DNA from: an uncultured bacterium
GTDB taxonomy: Bacteria; Bacteroidota; Bacteroidia; Bacteroidales; JACABE01
DNA length: 16,336 nt
Assembly (NCBI GenBank): GCA_903911455.1
Contig: CAIWDQ010000305.1
Location: 1 to 16,336 of the forward strand
Reading direction: 5' to 3'
A model generated the notes under the pieces. The model did not search any database. It was not told the DNA's origin and worked only from the letters and a program-made list of their open reading frames with translations. Shown in pieces: positions 6,030-13,900 of this stretch (positions are counted from its first letter, which is position 1; the number at the start of each line of letters is the position of its first letter). A program made the translations under genes and the position numbers.

Positions 6030-6896
6030 ATGAGGCAACTAAAGATTACCAAATCGATTACTAATCGCGAGACAGCTTCCCTTGACAAGTATCTGCAAGA
6101 TATAGGCAAAGAGGAACTGATAACTGCTGAGGAGGAAGTTTTACTTGCCCAAAAGATTAAACTTGGAGACCAGGATGCATTAGAGAAACTAACAAAAGCT
6201 AATTTAAGATTTGTTGTTTCAGTTGCCAAACAATACCAGAATCAAGGACTAAGCTTACCCGATCTTATTAATGAAGGCAACTTAGGATTGATTAAAGCTG
6301 CCGGACGTTTCGATGAAACACGTGGATTTAAGTTTATTTCATATGCAGTTTGGTGGATCCGTCAATCTATATTACAGGCAATGGCCGAACAATCAAGAAT
6401 TGTCAGGTTGCCACTTAATCAGGTTGGATCTCTAAATAAAATTAAAAAGGAAACTTCCAAATTAGAACAAAGACTTGAAAGAGCGCCTTCAGTAGATGAA
6501 ATTGCTGAAGCTTTAGATATAGCTTCCGATAAGATTGCTGACGTTTTAAACATTACTACCCGTTATGTTTCAATGGATGCTCCCTTAATTCAGGATGAAG
6601 ACACTAATTTTATTGATGTCTTTGTTTCGGAAAACAATACTAATACCGATTCATTTCTTTTAAAAGAATCTTTAGCAAAGGAAATTGAACGTTCATTAGC
6701 TACTTTAACAGAAAAAGAAAGAGACGTAGTAAACTTATTCTACGGAATAGGAATGAGTCACGGCTTAACTCTGGATGAAATTGGTGCTAAATTTGATCTT
6801 ACTCGCGAAAGAGTTCGTCAGATAAAAGAAAAAGCTATCAGACGACTTAAAAATACATCAAGAAGCAAGCTCTTAAGGGCTTATTTAGGGGAATAA
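6030..6896 (+). CDS. rpoD: RNA polymerase primary sigma factor (sigma-70 type, RpoD/SigA)
   Basis: Directs core RNA polymerase to housekeeping promoters. The 288 residues lack the long N-terminal region 1.1 and non-conserved insert of E. coli RpoD, as is usual in Bacteroidota. Region 1.2 covers about residues 15-47 (SLDKYLQDIGKEELITAEEE). Region 2 covers about 57-127, with the core-binding helix LPDLINEGNLGLIKA and the -10 recognition/melting part FKFISYAVWWIRQSILQ. Region 3 follows, about 136-210. Region 4 has the helix-turn-helix LTLDEIGAKFDLTRERVRQI near residues 247-266. The start at ATG 6030 gives MRQLKITKSITNRE, the familiar N terminus. It is flanked by its own promoter and a strong terminator, so it is probably monocistronic. 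Confidence 0.97.
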   Translation: MRQLKITKSITNRETASLDKYLQDIGKEELITAEEEVLLAQKIKLGDQDALEKLTKANLRFVVSVAKQYQNQGLSLPDLINEGNLGLIKAAGRFDETRGFKFISYAVWWIRQSILQAMAEQSRIVRLPLNQVGSLNKIKKETSKLEQRLERAPSVDEIAEALDIASDKIADVLNITTRYVSMDAPLIQDEDTNFIDVFVSENNTNTDSFLLKESLAKEIERSLATLTEKERDVVNLFYGIGMSHGLTLDEIGAKFDLTRERVRQIKEKAIRRLKNTSRSKLLRAYLGE

Positions 6897-6919
6897 TAAA
6901 GCTTAGACAAAATAATTAG

Positions 6920-6960
6920 AGGGATTACGAAATATTATTTCTGTAATCCCTTTGTTTTTT
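6920..6960 (+). terminator. Intrinsic terminator of rpoD
   Basis: AGGGATTAC (6920-6928) pairs with GTAATCCCT (6943-6951); the inner GAAAT (6929-6933) and ATTTC (6937-6941) extend the stem, with a 3-base loop and one bulged T. It is followed by TTGTTTTTT (6952-6960). Confidence 0.9.
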
Positions 6961-6992
6961 ATAATTTTGACGACTTCAATTTCAATCTGAAT

Positions 6993-7023
6993 TTTGGTAT
7001 GACACCTTAGCTAAGTACTTTTG
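6993..7023 (+). promoter_or_regulatory. Bacteroidota-type promoter for pyrG
   Basis: TTTG (6993-6996), a 19-base spacer and TACTTTTG (7016-7023). The -7 sequence and spacing are identical to those of the rpoD promoter, and the -33 context (ATTTTGGTATGAC) differs by one base. The predicted start near 7030 leaves a leader of about 68 bases. Confidence 0.75.
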
Positions 7024-7097
7024 TTTTAAGTGATAATTAAGTTGTAAACAAAAAAGGTTCTTATAAATAAATTGAATTGAATATTAATAACAATACC

Positions 7098-8708
7098 ATG
7101 AATACAAAATATATCTTCGTAACAGGCGGTGTAACCTCTTCTTTAGGAAAGGGAATTATCTCTTCGTCTTTAGCAAAGCTGTTAAGAGCAAGAGGATTTA
7201 CTGTTACTATACAGAAACTGGATCCTTATATTAATATTGATCCTGGGACTTTGAATCCTTATGAACATGGCGAATGCTATGTTACCGAAGATGGAGCTGA
7301 AACAGATCTTGACCTTGGACACTACGAACGTTTTACTAATGTTCCTACTTCTCAGGCTAATAATGTTACGACAGGAAGGATCTATTTGTCAGTTATAGAA
7401 AAAGAAAGAAGAGGTGACTTCTTAGGTGAAACTGTTCAGGTAATTCCACATATCACTGATGAGATCAAACACAGAATCAAAATACTTGGGACAGAAAGTA
7501 AGTTTGACTTTGTTATTACCGAAATAGGTGGTACTGTTGGCGATATTGAATCGTTACCTTATATAGAAGCTGTACGTCAGATGAGATGGGAAATGGGGAG
7601 CAATTGCGTAGTGATACATTTAACCTATGTCCCATATCTTGCAGCTGCCGGTGAATTAAAGACTAAACCTACACAACATTCTGTTAAGATGATGCTTGAA
7701 CAGGGCGTTCAACCTGATATTATTGTTTGCAGATGCGAAAGACCATTAAACGATGGGATAAAAAATAAGATTGCTTTGTTCTGTAATGTAGACCCTTTAT
7801 GTGTAATTGAATCAATAGATGCAAAAACAATCTATGATGTTCCTGTTTTGATGCGAGAACAACAGTTAGATATTCAGGTCTTGAATAAAGTTAAGGTGCC
7901 TGTTGAAGGGATTCCTGATCTTACTAAATGGGAAGACTTTCTTTATAAGTTAAAACATCCTAATAACGAAGTTACTATTGGCTTAGTTGGTAAATATGTT
8001 GAACTAAAGGATGCTTACAAATCAATTACTGAATCTTTTGTTCACGCAAGCGGATCATTGCAATGCAAAGTTAATGTAAAGATGATTCATTCAGAAGGTA
8101 TCAATGATGAAACTGTAAATGAAAAACTAAAAGGACTTAATGGTATATTAGTAGCTCCGGGATTTGGAGAAAGAGGTATTGAAGGTAAGATTACTGCTAT
8201 TAAATATGCCCGTGAAAATAACGTACCTTTCCTTGGTATTTGTTTAGGAATGCAATGTGCTGTTGTAGAGTTCGGCAGAAATGTATTAGGCTTGACTGAT
8301 GCTCATTCTACTGAGATGAATCCTAAAACAAAATACCCGGTAATTGATATTATGGAAGACCAGAAGTCAGTATGTAAGAAAGGTGGGACTATGAGACTTG
8401 GTGCTTATCCTTGTGTATTGACTAATGGATCTAAAGCAAAATCAATATATCAGGCAACTGACATTACTGAAAGGCATCGCCATCGTTATGAATTCAATAA
8501 TGAATACAAACAAATGTATGAAGATGCCGGAATGATTGCTGCAGGTATCAATCCTAAAGATAATCTGGTTGAGATAGTTGAACTGATAGATCATCCCTGG
8601 TTTGTTGGTGTTCAATTTCATCCTGAATACAAAAGTACAGTGGTAAATCCTCATCCATTGTTCTTAAATTTCGTTAAAGCAGCTATAGAAAATCAAAATA
8701 AGGGCTAA
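7098..8708 (+). CDS. pyrG: CTP synthase (glutamine-hydrolysing)
   Basis: Makes CTP from UTP, ATP and glutamine (EC 6.3.4.2), the last step of de novo pyrimidine nucleotide synthesis. I place the start at ATG 7098, giving 536 residues and the family N terminus NTKYIFVTGGVTSSLGKGI; an in-frame TTG at 7077 would add seven unneeded residues. The N-terminal amidoligase domain (about 1-267) has the P-loop GGVTSSLGKG at residues 10-19 and EIGGTVGDIE at 142-151. The C-terminal class I glutamine amidotransferase domain (about 293-530) has the oxyanion motif LVAPGFGERG, nucleophile Cys382 in GICLGMQ, and His508/Glu510 in FHPEY. No key residue is missing. It is followed closely by yidC, a pairing I recall as common in Bacteroidota. 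Confidence 0.97.
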   Translation: MNTKYIFVTGGVTSSLGKGIISSSLAKLLRARGFTVTIQKLDPYINIDPGTLNPYEHGECYVTEDGAETDLDLGHYERFTNVPTSQANNVTTGRIYLSVIEKERRGDFLGETVQVIPHITDEIKHRIKILGTESKFDFVITEIGGTVGDIESLPYIEAVRQMRWEMGSNCVVIHLTYVPYLAAAGELKTKPTQHSVKMMLEQGVQPDIIVCRCERPLNDGIKNKIALFCNVDPLCVIESIDAKTIYDVPVLMREQQLDIQVLNKVKVPVEGIPDLTKWEDFLYKLKHPNNEVTIGLVGKYVELKDAYKSITESFVHASGSLQCKVNVKMIHSEGINDETVNEKLKGLNGILVAPGFGERGIEGKITAIKYARENNVPFLGICLGMQCAVVEFGRNVLGLTDAHSTEMNPKTKYPVIDIMEDQKSVCKKGGTMRLGAYPCVLTNGSKAKSIYQATDITERHRHRYEFNNEYKQMYEDAGMIAAGINPKDNLVEIVELIDHPWFVGVQFHPEYKSTVVNPHPLFLNFVKAAIENQNKG

Positions 8709-8709
8709 T

Positions 8710-8731
8710 CAAAGATAAATGATTATCTTTG
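8710..8731 (+). promoter_or_regulatory. Perfect palindrome containing a -7 promoter element ahead of yidC
   Basis: CAAAGATAA (8710-8718) and TTATCTTTG (8723-8731) are exact 9-base reverse complements around a 4-base centre, ATGA. The right arm contains TATCTTTG (8724-8731, then C), a good TAnnTTTG match 36 bases before the yidC ATG; the left arm is the same element on the other strand. No TTTG lies at the -33 distance. It could be a yidC promoter, an operator, or a weak hairpin just after the pyrG stop (8706-8708). Confidence 0.5.
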
Positions 8732-8766
8732 CAGTCGTAAAACAAACTTTACTAATCATATAATAT

Positions 8767-10719
8767 ATGGACAGGAATACGATATATGGGTTATTGCTCA
8801 TATTTTTACTTATCTTAGGTTACAGTTGGTGGTCGCAGCCTTCTAAAGAAGAGCTTGCTAAAAGAAAACATACTGAAGATTCATTGGCTATTGCTTATAA
8901 AGCTGCAAATGATACTTTACATAAAGTAGTTCCTAATGATACATCTGCAAATAAATCATCTACGGGTGTTGCTCAGAATGATTCAACTCAAAAGAAAGCA
9001 GCTACACTTAACCGTGATGAATTTGGTTCTTTCGCTAGTGCAGCTAAAGGTGAAGATAAGGAATATACATTAGAAAATGATCTTATTAAGATGACAATCT
9101 CTTCAAAAGGTGGTAGGATTTCTTCTATTCAGTTAAAGAAATTCAAAACTTTTGACACCTTACCTTTAATTCTTTTCGAAAAAGACTCTTCTGAGTTCTT
9201 TCTAAGCTTTTATTCAAACAACAGACTCATTACTACTAATAAGTTATACTTTGAACCTGTTTCCCTAAATAAAAGCAATGAAGGCAAACAGCATTTAACA
9301 GTTACAGGTAATGATTCTTTGAAGTTCGCAATGCGTCTTTATGTTGATGCTTCCGATTCAATAGGTGATAAGTCTAAATATATAGAGTTTGTTTATACTC
9401 TTTATGGCAATGATTATATGACTGGTTTCAAGGTAAACTTTGTTGGAACTCAGAATGCCATTACTCAGAATGCTAACTTTGTAGATTTGTATTGGAATGC
9501 TAACATGCGACGTCAGGAAAAGAGTTTAAAGAATGAGAGAATGATTTCTTCAATCTTTTATAAACCTTCTAAAGATGATGTAGATAATCTTAAAGAGACC
9601 AAAGATGATGAAGCTGACTTAAAATATCCAATGAAATGGGTATCTTTTAAAGAGCAATTCTTTTCAGCAACATTAATTGCAAAAGATCAGTTTGTAAGTG
9701 CTAATGTTAAGGCAACTACAAATCCAATTCTTGAAGGTGGACGTTATTTAAAAACAATGCAGGCAAGAGTTTCGTTACCTTACGGACAAGTTCCTGCTCA
9801 GTCAGTTGATATGTCGTTCTATTTCGGTCCAAATAAATACAATATCCTTAGAGATTACAAACTAGATCTGGAACGTCAAATACCTTTAGGCTGGAGTTTC
9901 TTCTTATTACAGTGGATCAATCGTTATGCAGTTATTCCTGTGTTTAATTTCCTAAGCCATTTCAACTGGAACTTCGGTATTATCATACTAATCTTAACAA
10001 TATTATTAAAGGTAGTTCTGTTTCCTATAGCTTATAAATCATATATCTCATCAGCAAAGATGAAGGTATTAAAACCTGAAGTTGATGAGATAGCCAAGAA
10101 GTTCCCTAAAAAAGAACAGGCAATGGATAAGCAAAGAGCTACTATGGCATTATATAAAAAAGCAGGTGCTAACCCAATGTCTGGATGCATTCCTATGCTA
10201 TTACAGTTCCCGATATTAATCGCGATGTTCCGTTTCTTCCCTGCGTCAATTGAACTCCGACAACAGGGGTTCTTATGGGCTACCGACTTATCAAGTTACG
10301 ATTCAATCGTATCGTGGACAACACAAATACCTTTATTAAGTACATTTTATGGCAACCATGTAAGTTTATTTGCTTTATTGATGGCAATATCTAACCTTAT
10401 CTATACCAAGATGAACAACGATATGATGGGTTCAACACAATCAATGCCGGGCATGAAGACCATGATGTATGTAATGCCTATTATGTTCTTAGGTTTCCTT
10501 AACTCTTATTCATCAGCACTTAACTATTATTATTTCTTATCAACAATGATAACATTCGGTCAGATGTTTGTAATAAGACGTATGGTGAACGAAGATAAGA
10601 TACACGCCCGCATACAGGAAAACAAAAAGAAGGTTGTTACTAAATCTAAGTTCCAACAACGTTTAGAAGATATTGCTAAACAAAAAGGATATAATCCTGC
10701 TAATGCAAAAAGAAAATAA
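8767..10719 (+). CDS. yidC: Membrane protein insertase YidC/Oxa1 family
   Basis: Inserts and folds inner-membrane proteins, alone or with SecYEG. The 650 residues match the long Gram-negative form. The first membrane segment is at about residues 5-22 (TIYGLLLIFLLILGYSWW). A charged linker and the large periplasmic beta-domain follow, about 98-355. The conserved C-terminal insertase core starts near 375 (PLGWSFFLLQWINRYAVIPV) and has five hydrophobic segments: about 376-398, 403-424, 471-492, 530-548 and 565-605. The C1 hairpin between them includes LKPEVDEIAKKFPKKEQAM. SGCIPMLLQFPILIAMFRFF is a family signature. Lys415, in LLKVVLFP, aligns by eye with the groove Arg366 of E. coli YidC, keeping the positive charge. 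The tail after 604 is basic, as expected for ribosome contact. Confidence 0.97.
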   Translation: MDRNTIYGLLLIFLLILGYSWWSQPSKEELAKRKHTEDSLAIAYKAANDTLHKVVPNDTSANKSSTGVAQNDSTQKKAATLNRDEFGSFASAAKGEDKEYTLENDLIKMTISSKGGRISSIQLKKFKTFDTLPLILFEKDSSEFFLSFYSNNRLITTNKLYFEPVSLNKSNEGKQHLTVTGNDSLKFAMRLYVDASDSIGDKSKYIEFVYTLYGNDYMTGFKVNFVGTQNAITQNANFVDLYWNANMRRQEKSLKNERMISSIFYKPSKDDVDNLKETKDDEADLKYPMKWVSFKEQFFSATLIAKDQFVSANVKATTNPILEGGRYLKTMQARVSLPYGQVPAQSVDMSFYFGPNKYNILRDYKLDLERQIPLGWSFFLLQWINRYAVIPVFNFLSHFNWNFGIIILILTILLKVVLFPIAYKSYISSAKMKVLKPEVDEIAKKFPKKEQAMDKQRATMALYKKAGANPMSGCIPMLLQFPILIAMFRFFPASIELRQQGFLWATDLSSYDSIVSWTTQIPLLSTFYGNHVSLFALLMAISNLIYTKMNNDMMGSTQSMPGMKTMMYVMPIMFLGFLNSYSSALNYYYFLSTMITFGQMFVIRRMVNEDKIHARIQENKKKVVTKSKFQQRLEDIAKQKGYNPANAKRK

Positions 10720-10752
10720 GGCTTTTAGGCTTTAGGCTATTAGACTGTTAGG
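10720..10752. repeat. Short degenerate repeat of a TTAGGCT-like 7-8 base motif
   Basis: Immediately after the yidC stop the sequence reads GGCTTTTA-GGCTTTA-GGCTATTA-GACTGTTA-GG, four imperfect units of 7-8 bases. I see no function; similar TTAGGC-type runs are, from memory, common in intergenic DNA of Bacteroidota. Confidence 0.5.
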
Positions 10753-10763
10753 AATAAATGAAG

Positions 10764-10800
10764 AGCCTTCATCATTAACTTGGTGGAGGCTTTCCTTATA
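10764..10800 (+). terminator. Probable terminator of yidC
   Basis: AGCCTTCA (10764-10771) pairs with TGGAGGCT (10784-10791), with one G-U pair and a 12-base loop, followed by TTCCTTATAT. The T-run is imperfect, so strength is uncertain, but the place between convergent genes fits. Confidence 0.6.
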
Positions 10801-10896
10801 TATTAATATCAACTTTAATTTATCTGTTATTATTTTAGCTTAAATTATTAGGTTGAGATAATTATTTCCTTTATATATACATTTTAGAATAGTTCC

Positions 10897-10959
10897 CATA
10901 CTTTCGGGAAAACCAAGCATACTTTTGGGAGAACCAAGCTTGGTTTTGGTTAAACCAAG
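10897..10959. repeat. Three tandem 21-bp units with overlapping palindromes
   Basis: Units at 10897-10917, 10918-10938 and 10939-10959 each end AACCAAG. Units 1 and 2 begin CATACTTT; unit 3 begins CTTGGTTT. Two mutually exclusive palindromes share the same bases: AACCAAGCTTGGTT (10932-10945), and GCTTGGTTT (10938-10946) pairing with AAACCAAGC (10952-10960) around TGGTT. It lies 18 bases beyond the stop of the convergent surface-protein gene and may act as its terminator on the minus strand, though no clear T-run follows. Confidence 0.75.
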
Positions 10960-10977
10960 CGTATAAATTAATAGGGT

Positions 10978-13900
10978 TTATTTCAACAATGTTACAGATC
11001 CATGAAGTTGCTTCTTTCCTTTCATACCATTACCTATGTATTCATAATCTAAAAGATAATAATAAACACCATCAGGACACATTTTTCCCATATACCTGCC
11101 ATCCCATTTTACATCTTTCCCTGAACCTTTAAAAATCTCATTGCCCCAACGGTTATATATATACATAGTTAGATTATCGATATTTGTAGTTACTGCAAAA
11201 AAGTAATCATTTAAACCATCTCCATTAGGTGTAAATACATTTGGCACCCAAATCTCCGAATTACATTCTTCAATTTTTATAATATCAATAGCTTTACAAT
11301 CACCATTAGTAACAGTAACAGAATATGTTCCCGGGTTATTAACATTAATAAATGATTGGGTACTACCGGTTGACCATAAATAGCTGGTAAATCCAGAGCC
11401 TGCATTTAAAACTATCAGATCTCCCGGACACATTATGGTATCATTTCCTAGATTAACTATTGGCTTTTGATCTACATTTACTTGAATTGTATCTGAACTA
11501 GTACAATTCCCATTAATAACATTTACACAATAGCTACCTGCATTCCATACTTTAATTGTTTGAGTTGTGAAGCCTGTACTCCATAAATAATTACTTCCTG
11601 GGTTTCCTGCATTCAAAGTAATGGTATCTCCTATACATATTGAAGTATCATTCCCAATGCTAACATACAAATTAAAGAATGCCACATTAATAGAATCAAT
11701 TCCGGTACAACCTGTACTATTTGTTACTTTTACCCAATATGTTCCGGATGTATTTACGCTTATTTGTTGTGTCAATATACCGATGTTCCATAAATAAGTT
11801 GAGCCTGCATTTTGAGCATTTAATATTAAAGTGCTTCCATTACAAATAGCAGTATCATTCCCTAGATTGACGATCAGATTTGGAGCTATATTTATTATAA
11901 TGGTATCTCTTCCAATACAGCCATAGCTATTTGTAACTTTTACCCAATATGTTCCGCTTGTTGTTACATTAATTTGCTGTGTTGTTGCTGTAGTGCTCCA
12001 CAAATAGGAGCATCCATAATTATGAGCATTTAAGGTCATTTGTTGTCCCTGACATATTGAAGTATCATTCCCCAGATTAACAATTGGTAATGGAGATACA
12101 ACTACCTTTAATGAATCAAGTAAACGATTGCAACCTGTAACAGTATCTTTTGCTAATATCCTGTAATAAGATGTTGTTGTTATCCCATTTATTGGTATTG
12201 ATAATATAGTATCGCAAAAAGTTACTACTGAGCTACCTATTGGGATTCCTGAAGGATATCCTAACAACTGATAAGTTACACCTGGTTCGGGATTTAATAT
12301 TTGCAAAGTGGTATTCCCGTTCACGCAAATTACTGAATCTAATAGATGAGTTTTTAATAGATATTGCTTATGAAAAAGACTTTTGATTTCACGAGGACAT
12401 AATTCTCTTCCATATATTCTTAAGTCATCAAGCTTACCTGAAAAGGATTGGAGTGCTGCATGAGTCATCCCAAGTTTTAGATTAAAATGTTGATTAAAGA
12501 GAGGGAATGAATAAGTTGATGTATTGTCTAAAACTCCATTAACATATAATTTAGCAACTCCATTTTTTCTGGTTGCTGTTATTAAATACCACTGATTTAT
12601 TTGGAGAGCAGAAAGACTATTTATATAAAAGAAATTAGAAGCACTCTGTCCAAATACAAATTGAGCTCTTGGAATACTTGAGCCATCATAAAGAACGACT
12701 AAAGAATAATCCTGATTAACTCCTGTATTTGGAGCCTTAAAAAATATTGCTCTACCTGCTGTCGCCGGATTTGTTGTCCCAAAATCAGTTGGATATATCC
12801 ATGCAGATAATGTAAGTTCATCACTCCATATATCATAAGGCACACTTACAAATTGATTATTCCCGTTAAAAGAATAAGCTTTATTTGGATTATTAAACCT
12901 ATCTGTTGTTGGTACAGGACCGTTAAGGTTTCCGTGATAGCCATGTCCGCTGATATCAAAAGCATTATTGTCAAATTGATAATGTGCCATTATCCCATCA
13001 TTTGAGGCATCTATAGTATCTAAAATATTTACAGGAATTGGATTTATTAAAACATTAATTGTATCTGCTCCCGAACATCCATAATTATTAGTAACAGTTA
13101 ACCAATATGTCCCGGTGCTAGATACATTGATTTGTTGTGTAGTTGCTCCAGTACTCCAAAGATAAGTACAGCCAGGATTTCCAGCATTCAGCATGATAGA
13201 ATTCCCTGCACATAAAGCTGTATCATTACCTAGATTAACTATTGGTTTACCAATAACTACTATTTGTCTACAATAATTGCTTTGTGAAGGAAGACCTTCA
13301 TTTACCAACAAATTTATTTCATAAGTCCCTGCTGTATTATATGATATTGCTGGAGGTGTCTGGAGAGTTGATGATGGTATTGATGAATTTGTACAGCTGG
13401 GATAATAAATACGCGATAAAGTATTATTACTGACATTTGGTATAAATGCATATAATGTATCTCCTACCCTGAATCTCTCAATTGAGTGAGGGAACGAGAA
13501 ATTGGCTATATTCCCTAAAGAAGTTCCAATAATAGTACCTGTAGGTCCTGAAGTGAAATTTAAATTTATCAGATCATTTGTATATCTGTTAGTAACCAAT
13601 CCTTTTATTGCATTACATTCAGTATAAACACAAATGCCTCTTGGTCCGTTAAATCCTCCTGGATTCCCTAAATTTGTTGCAACTGGTGTGTTAAGAAGGC
13701 TATTCCCAAAATCAAGTCGTGTTAATGTATTACTCCCCTCATTTATTATATAAGCATACCATAAATTATTTACCAAAATTAAAGAAAAAGCATCAGGGAT
13801 ATTTAAACTACCAATATTCCCTAAATTAACTCCTGTTGGAGTATTGGTTAAACTTGTCCCAAAATTAAATCTTGTTATTGTATTACCGTTCCTAGAAACA

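Noticed and set aside
7077..7097. TTG start for pyrG, seven codons upstream of the ATG
   Set aside because: The ATG at 7098 reproduces the usual N terminus (TKYIFVTGGV) and the extra residues are low-complexity.
9999..10025. Lys415 in YidC as a lost catalytic or groove residue
   Set aside because: The alignment to E. coli Arg366 keeps the positive charge, and from memory Lys is usual here in Bacteroidota, so it is not an anomaly.
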